Notes: a model not told the origin generated them from the letters alone. Counted from the first letter of the stretch, positions 45,895 through 54,171 are shown. The stretch: DNA of 64,000 nucleotides from GCA-003244245 sp050699435 (GCA_050699435.1 JBOHGM010000005.1:1-64000); one strand, 5' to 3'. Made by a program: numbers and translations.

Positions 45895-46761
45895 ATGTAC
45901 CCGTCTCGTTTCCGCTACGAGGCCCCACGTTCCCTCGAGGAAGCGTACAGTCTCTTGCAGACTTACGGTGACGAGGCGAAGGTGGTCGCAGGTGGCCAAA
46001 GCCTCATCCCTCTGATGAAGCTGCGCTTCTCTGCCATCGGTGTGCTTATCGACCTCAACACAATACCTGGGCTTGCCTATCACCACGCGGATCCGGATGG
46101 GTCGATCCGTATCGGCGCGCTGTGCCGGCACCGGGACCTCGAGTACTCCAGTGTGCTCAGGAGCAGCCAACCCACCATGTCGGCGTGTGCACCACTGATT
46201 TCCGATCCGATGGTCCGCAGCCGCGGAACCCTGGTCGGCTCACTGTGCCACGCGGACCCGCAGGGTGACTGGGCCTCGGTGATGTTGGCGCTCAACGGCG
46301 AGATCATTGCCGCTAGCTCGCAAGGCGAGCGCGCCATCCCGGCATCGCAGTTCGTCGTCGGCCCGTTCCAGAACTCGCTAAAGCCGGGTGAGATTGCGAT
46401 CGCGGCCCGCATACCCGCCCCGACGGGCATGGTTGCGGGCGGCTATCTCAAGCTGGAGCGCAGAGTTGGGGACTTCGCCACCGTCGGGGTAGCAGTGGCC
46501 CTCGAAATGTCTGGTGGCACCGTCTCCCGCGCTGGCATCGCGCTGACCGGTGTGGGGGCCAGCAACATCAAGTGCACGGCCGCCGAGCAGGCGCTCGTGG
46601 GTAAGTCGCTCAGTGCAGGCACGATCGAGGAGGCGGCCCGGCTCGCAGCGCAGGCGGCTGAACCTAAGTCTGACCACCGCGGTAGTGCAAAGTACAAGCG
46701 CCATATTGTGCACACGTTCGTCACTCGTGGGTTGAGCAGCCGCGAGGCCCGCGCGGCCTGA
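45895..46761 (+). CDS. coxM: Carbon monoxide dehydrogenase medium (FAD) subunit
   Basis: 288 residues. FAD-binding motifs are AGGQSLIPLMKLRFSAIGVL near residues 32-51 and RGTLVGSLCHADPQGDWASV (the TIGG loop variant) near 108. CoxM carries electrons from the Fe-S clusters of CoxS to the quinone side. It is the first gene of the M-S-L order typical of form I CO dehydrogenase. AGGAGG lies seven bases before the ATG. Confidence 0.93.
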   Translation: MYPSRFRYEAPRSLEEAYSLLQTYGDEAKVVAGGQSLIPLMKLRFSAIGVLIDLNTIPGLAYHHADPDGSIRIGALCRHRDLEYSSVLRSSQPTMSACAPLISDPMVRSRGTLVGSLCHADPQGDWASVMLALNGEIIAASSQGERAIPASQFVVGPFQNSLKPGEIAIAARIPAPTGMVAGGYLKLERRVGDFATVGVAVALEMSGGTVSRAGIALTGVGASNIKCTAAEQALVGKSLSAGTIEEAARLAAQAAEPKSDHRGSAKYKRHIVHTFVTRGLSSREARAA

Positions 46762-46817
46762 ATTGCTTGACATTGTGGATTGCTTCGTTTAAGGAACGGT
46801 TGACTCAAGGAGGCGGC

Positions 46818-47309
46818 GTGGAAGAGCGACGGGTAACGGTCATGGTCAACGGTGAGCCCAGGACTGCCGAGATCGAGCCTCGCTTACTTCTGGTCCACTT
46901 CATTCGTGAGATACTGGGGATGACCGGCACGCATATCGGCTGCGACACGACGAACTGCGGAGCATGCACCGTGCTTTTCGACGGCTTGCCGGCCAAGGCG
47001 TGCACGATGTTCGCGGTCATGGCGGACGGGCACGAGGTGACCACCGTCGAAGGTCTCGGCCTGTCCAGCGAGCTGCATCCCATCCAGCAAGGCTTCAAGG
47101 AAGAGCACGGACTGCAGTGTGGCTTCTGTACCCCCGGGATGATGATGGCCGCTAAGGCACTGCTCAATGAGAACCCCAACCCCACCGAAGAGGACGTTCG
47201 CTGGGCGCTGTCCGGCAACCTCTGTCGCTGCACCGGTTATCAAAACATTGTCAAGGCGGTGCTCTGGGCTGCCGAAATGATGCAGTCCCAGCCCGCCGTG
47301 AGTCGCTGA
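46818..47309 (+). CDS. coxS: Carbon monoxide dehydrogenase small (2Fe-2S) subunit
   Basis: 163 residues. The plant-type 2Fe-2S cysteines are 42, 47, 50 and 62 (GCDTTNCGAC...KAC), and the second cluster uses 101, 104, 136 and 138 (CGFCTPGMMM and NLCRCTGYQN). It relays electrons from the molybdenum site of CoxL to the FAD of CoxM. GTG at 46818 with AAGGAGG close upstream was chosen; the frame extends back to 46767 without conserved residues. Confidence 0.95.
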   Translation: MEERRVTVMVNGEPRTAEIEPRLLLVHFIREILGMTGTHIGCDTTNCGACTVLFDGLPAKACTMFAVMADGHEVTTVEGLGLSSELHPIQQGFKEEHGLQCGFCTPGMMMAAKALLNENPNPTEEDVRWALSGNLCRCTGYQNIVKAVLWAAEMMQSQPAVSR

Positions 47310-47336
47310 CGGCCAAGAGTCGACGACAAGGGAGAC

Positions 47337-49733
47337 GTGACTGACGTGGCGCAAGCGCTAGATGAAATCAAGATCGGCGGCATGGGCTCAAGCCGCAAGC
47401 GGGTAGAGGACGACCGCTTCCTCCGCGGCAAGGGCAACTACATCGACGACTTCAAGCTGCCCGGCATGGTGCACATGGAGATTCTCCGCAGCCCGCTCGC
47501 GCACGCGCGGATCACGTCGATCGACACGAGTCGGGCATGGCAGATTCCCGGCGTGCACATGGTGCTCACCGGTGAGATGGCCGCCCAGCACAACCTCGCC
47601 TGGATGCCGACGCTCTCCTACGACACCCAGGCGGTGCTCGCCACCGACAAGGTGCGCTTCCAGGGCCAGGAGATCGCCTGTGTGGTCGCCGACGACCCCT
47701 ACATCGCCAAGGACGGGTGTGAGGCGATCGAGATCCAGTACGAACCGCTTCCCGCCATCGTCAACCCCTATCAGGCGCTGGAGGCAGAAGCGCCGCTGAT
47801 CCGGGACGACAAAGAGGGGCAGACCGACAACATCTGCTACCGCTGGGAGGTAGGTGACAAGGAAGGCACTGAGCGCGCGTTCGCCCAGGCGGACTTTGTC
47901 TCGAAGCTAGAGATGCACTACCCGCGGTCGCACCCCTCGCCGATCGAGTGCTGCGGGTCGATCGCGGACTACAACCCGGCCACTACCAAGCTCACCGTCT
48001 ACATGACGACGCAGGCCCCGCACATCATCCGGGCTGCGGTGGCTCTCGTGGCCGAATTGCCCGAGCACATGATCCGGGTCATCTCACCCGACATCGGTGG
48101 CGGGTTCGGCAACAAGGTGCCGGTTTATCCGGGCTATGTGGCGTCGATCCTCTGCTCCATTCTGCTCGCCCGGCCGGTCAAGTGGATTGAGGACAAGACT
48201 GGGAACCTGATTTCTACCGGGTACGCACGCGACATGTACTACAAGGGTGAGCTTGCCCTCCGGAGAGACGGCAAGATCCTTGCCGTGCGGTATCACTGCG
48301 ATACCGACAACGGTGCGTTCTTCTCCGATGCTCAGCCCACCAAGTTCAAGATTGGGCTGGTGCACTCCGCGTTCGGTTGCTACGACATCCCGTACGGGTA
48401 CATGACCGCGCAGGGCCACTACACGAATAAGGCGCCCGGCGGTGTGGCCTATCGATGTTCGTTCCGGGTTACCGAAGCGATGTTCTTCCAAGAACGGGTG
48501 ATGCGGGCGGCTGCGGCGGACATCGGGATGGACCAAGCCGAGTTCCGTCGGATCAACCTCGTCGAGGATGACCAGTTCCCGTACCGGACGCCCTTCGGCT
48601 TCTTGCTCGACTCGGGGCAGTACCGGAAGTGTCTGGACGTTGCGTGCGATGCCGTCGGTTATGACGACTTCCTTCGCGAGAAGGAGGAAGCCCGGGCTCG
48701 GGGCCGGCGACTGGGAATCGGCATCTCCACGATGAGTGAGCCGTTGGGTGCCGGCAACAGCCGCGAGTACGACATCATCGGCATCAAGATGTTCGACGCG
48801 GCTGAGCTACGGGTGCACCCCAGCGGTAAGGCGATCCTGAAGATCGGCTCGAAGACCCAGGGCCAGGGCCACGAGACGACTTTTGCGCAGATCGTGAGTC
48901 ACGAGCTGGGCATCCCCGCAGACGACATTCTCGTCCAGCACGGCGATACCGACAACACACCGTTCGGTATGGGTACCTACGCGTCCCGCAGCACGCCGGT
49001 TGCGGGAGCCGCGACGGCTATGGTGGCTCGCAAGGTCCGCGCCAAGGCCAGGAAGCTGGCGGCGCACCTCCTTGAGGTCTCTGAAGAGGACATCGAGTGG
49101 GAGCTTGGTCGCTTCTATGTTCGCGGCGCTCACGACCGGGGCGTGACCATCCAGGAATGCTCGATGGCCGCCTACGGCAACATGCCCGATGGTATGGAGC
49201 CGGGGTTGGAGAACAACGCGTACTACGACCCGCCCAACATGACGTGGCCGTTCGCGGCGTACATCGTGACGGTCGAGATTGACCCCGAGACCGGGGTGTG
49301 GGACGTGTTGCGGATGGTTGCGGTCGACGACTGCGGGGTGCGGATCAACCCTATGATCGTCGAGGGTCAGATCATGGGTGGAATGACCGAAGCCTATGCG
49401 ATGGCGAACATGCAGTTCATCACGTTCGATGCCGAGGGCAACTGCGTCGGATCGAACTATATGGACTACTTGTTGCCAACGGCATGGGAAACGCCCGGCT
49501 TCGAACTACACGAAGTCGTGACGCCGTCACCGCACCACCCGATCGGTGCCAAGGGTATCGGGGAGTGTGCCTGCGTCGGTGGCCCGGCGGCGTTCGTCAA
49601 TGCGGTCATTGACGCTCTCGATGATACGGGCGTTCGTAACATCGACATGCCACTGCTGCCGGACCGGGTGTGGGAGGCCCTTCAGTACCAGCGTGACGTG
49701 TCGGGTATGCCTCCGGTCCGTAGTGACGCCTAG
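47337..49733 (+). CDS. coxL: Carbon monoxide dehydrogenase large (Mo) subunit, form I
   Basis: 798 residues, full length. The active-site signature AYRCSFR is at residues 371-377 with the copper-ligating cysteine at 374 (bases about 48447-48467), which separates true form I CO dehydrogenase from form II and xanthine dehydrogenases. Other landmarks: PDIGGGFGNKVPVYPGYVAS, QGQGHETTFAQIVSHELGIP for the Mo-cytosine dinucleotide, and HPIGAKGIGECACVGGPAAF with the catalytic glutamate. It oxidises CO to CO2. GTG at 47337 or 47346 begins it; GGGAGAC lies upstream. Confidence 0.96.
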   Translation: MTDVAQALDEIKIGGMGSSRKRVEDDRFLRGKGNYIDDFKLPGMVHMEILRSPLAHARITSIDTSRAWQIPGVHMVLTGEMAAQHNLAWMPTLSYDTQAVLATDKVRFQGQEIACVVADDPYIAKDGCEAIEIQYEPLPAIVNPYQALEAEAPLIRDDKEGQTDNICYRWEVGDKEGTERAFAQADFVSKLEMHYPRSHPSPIECCGSIADYNPATTKLTVYMTTQAPHIIRAAVALVAELPEHMIRVISPDIGGGFGNKVPVYPGYVASILCSILLARPVKWIEDKTGNLISTGYARDMYYKGELALRRDGKILAVRYHCDTDNGAFFSDAQPTKFKIGLVHSAFGCYDIPYGYMTAQGHYTNKAPGGVAYRCSFRVTEAMFFQERVMRAAAADIGMDQAEFRRINLVEDDQFPYRTPFGFLLDSGQYRKCLDVACDAVGYDDFLREKEEARARGRRLGIGISTMSEPLGAGNSREYDIIGIKMFDAAELRVHPSGKAILKIGSKTQGQGHETTFAQIVSHELGIPADDILVQHGDTDNTPFGMGTYASRSTPVAGAATAMVARKVRAKARKLAAHLLEVSEEDIEWELGRFYVRGAHDRGVTIQECSMAAYGNMPDGMEPGLENNAYYDPPNMTWPFAAYIVTVEIDPETGVWDVLRMVAVDDCGVRINPMIVEGQIMGGMTEAYAMANMQFITFDAEGNCVGSNYMDYLLPTAWETPGFELHEVVTPSPHHPIGAKGIGECACVGGPAAFVNAVIDALDDTGVRNIDMPLLPDRVWEALQYQRDVSGMPPVRSDA

Positions 49734-49742
49734 ATCAGGTCG

Positions 49743-50738
49743 ATGAGCATGGACGGATGGGACGTCCTCGAGTACGCCCGCGAGCTGTCGCAGCGGGGCG
49801 AGACGTTTGCGCTGGCCACCGTGGTGTGGCGGCGCGGTCCATCCTCGGGGAAGCAAGGCTACCGGGCAGTCGTCACGACCTCGGGGCGGGTGCACGGCTG
49901 GATCGGTGGTGCCTGTGCGGAGCCAATAGTGGTCCGTGAGGCGCGGCACGCCCTCAATGAGGGGGTGCCGCGCCTCATCTTCCTCGGCACCCCCGATGAA
50001 CTCGAGGCTGCGGCGGCCCGGGAGGGCATGTTCTTCCTGCCCATGTCGTGCCAGAGCGAGGGTGCATTGGAGATCTACATCGAGCCTGTCGAGCCTAAGC
50101 CTTATGTCGTCGTGGTCGGCCGGTCTCCGATGGCGGAGACGTTGGTGCAGTTGACACAGGCGATCGGATGGCGGGTCGTGCTCGTCGATCCCGATGGCGG
50201 TTCTGCGGAGGATCATCCATCGGTGCAGCGGGTCGTCAGCAGGCTCGACCTCACGGAGGCTGGGGTGGACGGGCGTTCGCTCGTCGTCATCGCCACCCAG
50301 GGTCATCATGACGAGGAAGCTGTGGAGCAGGCATTGCTGGCGGGGCCCGCTTACGTCGGTTTGGTGGGGTCCCGCCAGCGAGGGGCCTCGGTACTCGGAT
50401 ACCTGGCTGATCGAGGCATTTCCAAAGAAGTAATTGATCACGTTAAGGTGCCTGCTGGTCTCGACCTCGGCAAGGTATCGCACCGCGAGATCGCGGTAGG
50501 GATCTTGGCGGAGCTAGTGAAGCTGAGGGCGGCCGGCGAACTGGCGGCCGGAGAGCCGGTGGCGGCGCCAGCGGCGCAAGAGTGCGTGGACCCAGTGTGT
50601 GGAATGACAGTGGAGGTGGCTTCGGCGCGCCACACGTTCGAGTACGAAGGAACTACGTATTATTTCTGTTGTCCTGGGTGTCGGAAGGCGTTCGAAAAGG
50701 ACCCTGCCAGCTTCCTCGAGTCGGCACAACCGTCTTGA
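49743..50738 (+). CDS. coxF: XdhC/CoxF-family maturation factor fused to a YHS domain
   Basis: 331 residues. The N-terminal XdhC-CoxI domain (ALATVVWRRGPSSGKQGYRA, VHGWIGGACAEPIVVREA) and Rossmann-like C-domain (YVVVVGRSPMAETLVQLTQA, VVIATQGHHDEEAVEQALLA, YVGLVGSRQRGASVL) are typical of proteins that help insert the sulfurated cofactor into CODH-type enzymes. After an alanine-rich linker comes a complete YHS domain, CVDPVCGMTVEVASARHTFE and YYFCCPGCRKAFEKDPASFL, which can bind copper or other metals. A metal-binding domain joined to the maturation factor of a Mo-Cu enzyme suggests copper delivery; this is inference. It starts nine bases after coxL. Confidence 0.85.
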   Translation: MSMDGWDVLEYARELSQRGETFALATVVWRRGPSSGKQGYRAVVTTSGRVHGWIGGACAEPIVVREARHALNEGVPRLIFLGTPDELEAAAAREGMFFLPMSCQSEGALEIYIEPVEPKPYVVVVGRSPMAETLVQLTQAIGWRVVLVDPDGGSAEDHPSVQRVVSRLDLTEAGVDGRSLVVIATQGHHDEEAVEQALLAGPAYVGLVGSRQRGASVLGYLADRGISKEVIDHVKVPAGLDLGKVSHREIAVGILAELVKLRAAGELAAGEPVAAPAAQECVDPVCGMTVEVASARHTFEYEGTTYYFCCPGCRKAFEKDPASFLESAQPS

Positions 50739-50793
50739 ATTCTTGAACTGCAACAAACGGACCCACCCCAGCGGTAAGGAGAGCGAGTAATCG

Positions 50794-51363
50794 ATGCTGA
50801 TCGAGAATGAGTTCGAGGTAGCTGCGCCGCTTGAGCAGGTGTGGAAGCACCTGCAGGATGTCCCGCGGATAGCCCCGTGCCTCCCCGGCGCCGAGCTCAC
50901 CGAGTCCTCCGGCGACGTGTTCAAGGGGCGCGTGACGACCAAGATGGGGCCAGTGTCGCTGCGCTTCTCCGGTACCGCGCAGATCGTGGAACGCGATGAA
51001 GCCAACAAGCGGATCGTGATGAACGCGACCGGTTCCGAGGAAAAGGGTAAGGGCCAGGCGAGCATGTCGGTCACCTCGACGATGGTGCCGTCGGGCAGCG
51101 GAACTCGGGTCAAGGTTTCACAGGATCTCCAACTCTCCGGAGCGGCCGCGCAATTCGGCAGAGGTATGGTCCAGGACGTCACGTCCGTGATTATGAAGAG
51201 CTTCGCAAACTGCATCCAGGACGACATCGGCAGGGCATCTCGGGGTGAGGCGCCAGCACAGCGCCAAGCTGTTCCGGTGAAGGGTTTCAGCATAGGCGTG
51301 CAAGCGTTCATGACAGCTTTGAAGCGGTTCTTCGGCCGGCTCTTCGGTCGGGGCGCCAAGTGA
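50794..51363 (+). CDS. coxG: CoxG, SRPBCC-fold membrane/quinone adaptor
   Basis: 189 residues. An SRPBCC lipid-binding fold: ENEFEVAAPLEQVWKHLQDV, PRIAPCLPGAELTE, FKGRVTTKMGPVSLRFSGTA, then GKGQASMSVTSTMV. The C-terminus (AFMTALKRFFGRLFGRGAK) is a basic amphipathic helix fit to touch the membrane. CoxG anchors CO dehydrogenase to the membrane, and the mycobacterial protein has been reported to bind menaquinone. Good GGTAAGGAGAG site before the ATG. Confidence 0.9.
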   Translation: MLIENEFEVAAPLEQVWKHLQDVPRIAPCLPGAELTESSGDVFKGRVTTKMGPVSLRFSGTAQIVERDEANKRIVMNATGSEEKGKGQASMSVTSTMVPSGSGTRVKVSQDLQLSGAAAQFGRGMVQDVTSVIMKSFANCIQDDIGRASRGEAPAQRQAVPVKGFSIGVQAFMTALKRFFGRLFGRGAK

Positions 51364-51394
51364 CGTCGATTCTCCAGCGAAAGGGAGAGCGAAC

Positions 51395-51649
51395 ATGATC
51401 CTGTGGTGGGTGGGCAACCTTATCCTGCTCTTTGTGGTGCTCCCGATAGTTGTCGTGCTGGTGAACCGGATCGTCACGCCTATCGCACGCATCCGGCAGA
51501 CGGTCGACGACATCTTGGAGAATGGTGTCGAACTGACCGGAAAACTCGATAATGTGGCACCGCTGCTGACCGATACGGACGGCATCGTGAAAGAGGTGGC
51601 CATCGGCGCGACTCGCTACGCGACCGGCGTGGTCAAACTGCTGGGATAA
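51395..51649 (+). CDS. Small single-helix membrane protein 1 of the cox operon
   Basis: 84 residues. One hydrophobic helix (WWVGNLILLFVVLPIVVVLV) is followed by a helical domain with TVDDILENGVELTGKLDNVA. It is 31 bases after coxG with AAGGGAG before the ATG. Shares its helix-plus-amphipathic-tail layout with the four small membrane proteins downstream, though sequence identity is low. Probably a membrane-bound accessory part of the CODH complex. Confidence 0.65.
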   Translation: MILWWVGNLILLFVVLPIVVVLVNRIVTPIARIRQTVDDILENGVELTGKLDNVAPLLTDTDGIVKEVAIGATRYATGVVKLLG

Positions 51650-51702
51650 TCGTAGCGTGAGGCTGCCGAACTGAACTCACAACCGACGGAAGAGGAGAAG
51701 TC

Positions 51703-51930
51703 ATGCCCGCCGCAGCGTGGGTCACCCTGCTGATAGTAGCGCTGATCGTAGCATACCTCGCGATCAATCTGTACCGCGTGATCATGGACCTGAAGCACGT
51801 CACATGGACACTGGGTGCGATCATCGTGGGTGTTCGAGCGATCGCCTATCAGACGAGAAATGTTTCAGAGGTTATCCCGTCGGTGAACGCGAATCTCGCG
51901 CCGGTACGCTCCATGGTGGAGCAAGTCTGA
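51703..51930 (+). CDS. Small single-helix membrane protein 2 of the cox operon
   Basis: 75 residues. MPAAAWVTLLIVALIVAYLA is an N-terminal membrane helix; the rest (LGAIIVGVRAIAYQTRNVSE, VIPSVNANLAPVRSMVEQV) is a helix with regularly spaced hydrophobic residues. AGAGGAGAA precedes the ATG. Unknown function; see its neighbours. Confidence 0.65.
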   Translation: MPAAAWVTLLIVALIVAYLAINLYRVIMDLKHVTWTLGAIIVGVRAIAYQTRNVSEVIPSVNANLAPVRSMVEQV

Positions 51931-51988
51931 ACGGGATGCTCGCGACAGCCGAAGCTGTCGCGAGGATGTTGGTGGAAGGAGCAAAGCC

Positions 51989-52177
51989 GTGCACGAGTTC
52001 CAATGTGGGCACCAGGAGTGCGGGTCACGCTTTACTGCGTCTGACAAGGACTATCTGATGCGCCAGGTAGCCGAACACCTCCAGGATTCGCATAAGGTCA
52101 ACAAGGCTACCGAGACACTCATGACCTATCTTGAGACGACGTGTGTGACGACGACGTCGGGTGATTCTGGCCGATGA
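51989..52177 (+). CDS. DUF1059 zinc-finger-like protein
   Basis: 62 residues: MHEFQCGHQECGSRFTASDK, DYLMRQVAEHLQDSHKV. The C-x4-C pair and the H-x3-4-H pair make a C2H2-type metal site typical of DUF1059. GTG at 51989 with AAGGAG upstream. Metal binding could serve copper or other metal handling for CODH, but no function is known. Confidence 0.75.
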   Translation: MHEFQCGHQECGSRFTASDKDYLMRQVAEHLQDSHKVNKATETLMTYLETTCVTTTSGDSGR

Positions 52178-52213
52178 CGTCGTGACAACCGCTACCGAAA
52201 GGAGGGCCGCGGG

Positions 52214-52495
52214 ATGACGATGCTGCTTGCGGAGCATGCTCCCGGGGAGCCACATCTGTTCGGCTGGAACTTGGGCTTCATTATTGCCATCGTGGTGATT
52301 TCGACTGTGGTGGCTCTGGTCGCTCCGATTCTGGTCCTTGCGGGTCGGATCGGCCGCCAGGCTCCCATGATCAACGAAGCTCTTGAACAGGCATATCGGA
52401 ACACGCTTGCGCTCAAGGATCTGCGGAGCACCATTGACCATGCTACGGTCATTGTCGCAGGGCTGGAACGCGGACGTGCACGGCTAGGGGGTTGA
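52214..52495 (+). CDS. Small single-helix membrane protein 3 of the cox operon
   Basis: 93 residues. After a short polar head (LAEHAPGEPHLFGWN) comes a membrane helix (GFIIAIVVISTVVALVAPIL) and a helical tail (INEALEQAYRNTLALKDLRS TIDHATVIV). GGAGGG lies nine bases before the ATG. Unknown function. Confidence 0.65.
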   Translation: MTMLLAEHAPGEPHLFGWNLGFIIAIVVISTVVALVAPILVLAGRIGRQAPMINEALEQAYRNTLALKDLRSTIDHATVIVAGLERGRARLGG

Positions 52496-52497
52496 CG

Positions 52498-52806
52498 ATG
52501 CCGGGATACACGCCAGAAGAAATTGTTTACTGGTGGGTCGCGATCGGTGTCGGCTTCGTCGTCGTGCTCGTCGTGATTCTTTTGCTCAGCGTTCTGATCT
52601 CGATGGTCAAGATCATCGATCGCGGAGTGGTCAACGTTCGGGACACCCTACGGGCAATCACCGGTAATACGGCGAACACCCCGCTTATTCCACAGACCGC
52701 CGACGGGGTCGATGCCGTTCTGGCCGAGGGCCTTCAGCACCACCTTTTCCTGACACGTGTGCTGACCGGTGCGGGCCTTCCGCCGGTCGGGAAGGTGCAG
52801 CAATGA
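52498..52806 (+). CDS. Small single-helix membrane protein 4 of the cox operon
   Basis: 102 residues. Short head (MPGYTPEEIVYW), a long membrane helix (WVAIGVGFVVVLVVILLLSV), then a helical domain with RGVVNVRDTLRAITGNTANT and VDAVLAEGLQHHLFLTRVL. ATG at 52498 was chosen over TTG at 52492 because GGGGG lies upstream at good spacing. Its stop overlaps the next start (ATGA). Confidence 0.65.
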   Translation: MPGYTPEEIVYWWVAIGVGFVVVLVVILLLSVLISMVKIIDRGVVNVRDTLRAITGNTANTPLIPQTADGVDAVLAEGLQHHLFLTRVLTGAGLPPVGKVQQ

Positions 52807-53165
52807 GCCTTATCTTCATGTCGGTCCTCGTGATCGGCCTACTCGTCGGCGTACTGGCGATCTATCTCTTCTGGGTCGGCATGCTGCTCCACAACATCGC
52901 GGACAATCTCGATGACTGCCTGGGAAGTGTGAAGACGATTCTCGGTCACGCCCAGGTGATCGTTCCGGCGATCGAGCACATCAACCGGACCGGTGGGGTC
53001 GTCGCTGGTGCTCTTCCGCTGCTGTACGGTGGTGCAGAGCGCATCGCCGCTAAGCTCGCGCCAGCGCCTCCTGTTCCGGTGAACGGGCACAGCAACGTGC
53101 CGGCCTCGGGACGTCGGCGTTCGCGGCTCATGGACACGGTGGGGTTCCGTCCGTCTCAGCACTGA
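52803..53165 (+). CDS. Small single-helix membrane protein 5 of the cox operon
   Basis: 120 residues. Membrane helix FMSVLVIGLLVGVLAIYLFW at the N-terminus, a helical part (LLHNIADNLDDCLGSVKTIL, GHAQVIVPAIEHINRTGGVV), and a basic tail with RRRSRLMDTVGFR. ATG overlaps the preceding stop by four bases. Last gene of the + strand cox operon; a strong terminator follows eight bases after the stop. Confidence 0.65.
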   Translation: MSLIFMSVLVIGLLVGVLAIYLFWVGMLLHNIADNLDDCLGSVKTILGHAQVIVPAIEHINRTGGVVAGALPLLYGGAERIAAKLAPAPPVPVNGHSNVPASGRRRSRLMDTVGFRPSQH

Positions 53166-53172
53166 GGGACGA

Positions 53173-53207
53173 AAGGACCCGACTCCCCGGGAGTCGGGTC
53201 CTTTTTT
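53173..53207. terminator. Strong bidirectional terminator between the two cox arms
   Basis: 13-bp perfect stem GGACCCGACTCCC (53175-53187) and its complement (53189-53201), flanked by AA on the left and TTTTTT (53202-53207) on the right. It ends the + strand operon and could also end the - strand one. Confidence 0.9.
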
Positions 53208-53208
53208 C

Positions 53209-53253
53209 GTGTCGCTATCAACCTGCGGTTCGCGTCGTTATCAACCTGCGGTC
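53209..53253. repeat. Two imperfect 22-bp direct repeats
   Basis: Two copies of a sequence containing TATCAACCTGCGGT follow each other at 53209-53231 and 53231-53253, differing at a few positions. Confidence 0.8.
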
Positions 53254-53271
53254 GGGGCTGAACTCAGTCGA

Positions 53272-53712
53272 CTAAAGCGGCTCCTCATCGGGCCCGCGCG
53301 GTGCGAGCGGACCGGTCAGCTCTGAGCTGTACTCGCCGATCCACTCGTCCTTCCACGCCTTGTCGTACTTCTGCTCATTGCAGTGTGGCTCGTAGATGGC
53401 TGTCAGCTCGTTTGCGATCATCTCACGGTGCGATCGAGCCCATCCGACGACCTCGTAGGTGGCAATGTGGAGCTTCCACTTCGAGCCGGCGCGCTCGATC
53501 CAGCGGTTCGCCATCGGGTGCTTGAACGGGAAGCCAGCCTCGGCGAGGTCGTCCTCGTGTCCGACGTAGATGACGGCGTACCGGTCCGGTTTGGTCTCGG
53601 GATCCGGTTTGTACATGATGACGAAGACTGCGGGCCTGCTAGGCGGAGTCCAACCACCGAGGAGCCGCGGCCCCTCAAACGAGTAGCCGGCTAGCGATCC
53701 GAGGCGAATCAT
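53272..53712 (-). CDS. Hypothetical protein, possible GIY-YIG-like fold
   Basis: 146 residues. VFVIMYKPDPETKPDRYAVI, YVGHEDDLAEAGFPFKHPMA, NRWIERAGSKWKLHIATYEV, HREMIANELTAIYEPHCNEQ. A hydrophobic strand, a 'Y-V-G' strand and a late 'E.IANEL' helix recall GIY-YIG nucleases, but the first GIY is not clear, so this is tentative. No strong ribosome binding site. It is at the convergent end of the minus-strand cox arm and could belong to it. Confidence 0.45.
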   Translation of the reverse strand: MIRLGSLAGYSFEGPRLLGGWTPPSRPAVFVIMYKPDPETKPDRYAVIYVGHEDDLAEAGFPFKHPMANRWIERAGSKWKLHIATYEVVGWARSHREMIANELTAIYEPHCNEQKYDKAWKDEWIGEYSSELTGPLAPRGPDEEPL

Positions 53713-53804
53713 GTCCGGGCCTCAGCATCCATGGGACTTCCTCATGTCATGGGGGTTCTCGCTAGTATAGACGGTCGCTGAGCTGAACGCCCCCCTGTAA
53801 CGTC

Positions 53805-53884
53805 GTCACTGGGTCACATCGTCACTGGGTCACATCGTCACTGGGTCACATCGTCACTGGGTCACATCGTCACTGGGTCACGTC
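53805..53884. repeat. Five 16-bp tandem repeats
   Basis: GTCACTGGGTCACATC repeats five times without gaps (53805-53884); the last copy has one change and overlaps the stop of the minus-strand gene at 53878. Each unit contains the near-palindrome GTCACTGGGTCAC. Confidence 0.95.
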
Positions 53885-54171
53885 TCGATCCCCGCTGCGT
53901 CCTCGTCTTCGCTGATCGCCTCTGCTCGCACGATCGGGAACACTGGGAGGCCCGCCTTCGCGACTGCGTTGGCAAACGTCTCCTTGCCCTTCTCGATCGC
54001 GCTCTCCCGATCATCGGCGAACACGACTACCTGCGCGCCGTAGCGGTTTGTGCCGATCCCGGTGGCGATGCCACTGTGCGTGGCGACCGCATCCGCCAGT
54101 TCGACCACTTCCTCCGGCTTCATGATGCGGTCGCCCTCGGCCTCGATTCCGACGCTCCACCTGATCAACAT
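53878..54171 (-). CDS. Hypothetical protein in the coxDE arm
   Basis: 97 residues: MLIRWSVGIEAEGDRIMKPE, EVVELADAVATHSGIATGIG, TNRYGAQVVVFADDRESAIE, then KGKETFANAVAKAGLPVFPI. A small alpha/beta protein with no family I recognise. It follows coxE by 14 bases on the same strand, so it is probably in the same operon. Its stop lies inside the last unit of a tandem repeat. Confidence 0.6.
   Translation of the reverse strand: MLIRWSVGIEAEGDRIMKPEEVVELADAVATHSGIATGIGTNRYGAQVVVFADDRESAIEKGKETFANAVAKAGLPVFPIVRAEAISEDEDAAGIET

Noticed and set aside
53805..53884. Possible replication-iteron or partition array
   Set aside because: Five iteron-like units exist, but there is no rep, par or integrase gene nearby and the setting is chromosomal.
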